Part shown: piece after piece, positions 6,105 to 6,107 of the stretch
How the letters are laid out: the number at the start of each line of letters is the position of its first letter
Position numbering within the stretch: the first letter of the stretch is position 1
DNA from: Clostridiales bacterium
Lineage (GTDB): Bacteria; Bacillota; Clostridia; Peptostreptococcales; Anaerovoracaceae
NCBI GenBank assembly: GCA_012799165.1
Contig: JAAZLU010000054.1
Span: 1-6,107 of the forward strand
Length of the DNA: 6,107 bases
Direction of reading: 5' to 3'
Notes under the pieces: model-generated
Database searches by the model: none
What the model saw: the letters and a program-made list of their open reading frames with translations, nothing else
Told to the model about the DNA's origin: nothing
Translations under genes and position numbers: made by a program

Positions 6105-6107
6105 ATG
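6105..6107 (+). CDS. Start codon of the next operon gene, probably oppD (cut by the window end)
   Basis: ATG at 6105 follows the oppC stop by four bases. The sequence GAGGGGTGAG (6092-6101), which overlaps the oppC end, serves as its ribosome site. Only the first codon is visible, so the product is inferred purely from the common order oppA-B-C-D-F. Confidence 0.5.

Overview
The window holds parts of two dipeptide/oligopeptide (Opp/Dpp-type) ABC transporter operons in tandem on the + strand. Strong Shine-Dalgarno sequences, a lipobox on the binding protein, a small DUF3899-like membrane protein and the style of the Opp proteins point to a Gram-positive, probably clostridial, Firmicute. No rRNA or other marker is present, so this assignment is an inference.

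Region 1 (1-1229) is the end of operon A. It contains the C-terminal tail of an OppD-type ATPase (1-189), a complete OppF-type ATPase (189-1145) that overlaps it by one base, and a strong Rho-independent terminator (1190-1229).

Region 2 (1230-1472) has no convincing gene. It holds an imperfect 13-bp inverted repeat with a Shine-Dalgarno-like sequence in its loop (1252-1297), an AT-rich stretch, and a near-consensus housekeeping promoter (TTGACA, 17 bp, TAAACT; 1366-1394) that should start operon B.

Region 3 (1473-6107) is operon B. In order it contains a 132-aa membrane protein resembling DUF3899, a five-codon minicistron with a perfect Shine-Dalgarno (1944-1961), an oligopeptide-binding lipoprotein gene (2025-3833), a structured intercistronic region (3834-3998), permeases oppB (3999-4949) and oppC (4946-6100, ATGA overlap), and the start codon of a further gene (6105) that is probably oppD. 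The lipoprotein would capture peptides outside the membrane, OppB and OppC would form the channel, and OppD/OppF-type ATPases would power it.

The main oddity is an in-frame TAG at 3279-3281, codon 419 of the binding-protein gene. The frame then stays open, with normal family sequence, to a TAA at 3831-3833. None of the six other gene-ending stops in the window is TAG. The codon may be a recent nonsense mutation, a sequencing error, or a decoded amber codon (suppression or pyrrolysine); the window alone cannot decide. Other points of interest are a perfect 16-bp inverted repeat flanked by 8-bp direct repeats between the binding-protein and permease genes, and mutually exclusive hairpins just before the oppB ribosome site.
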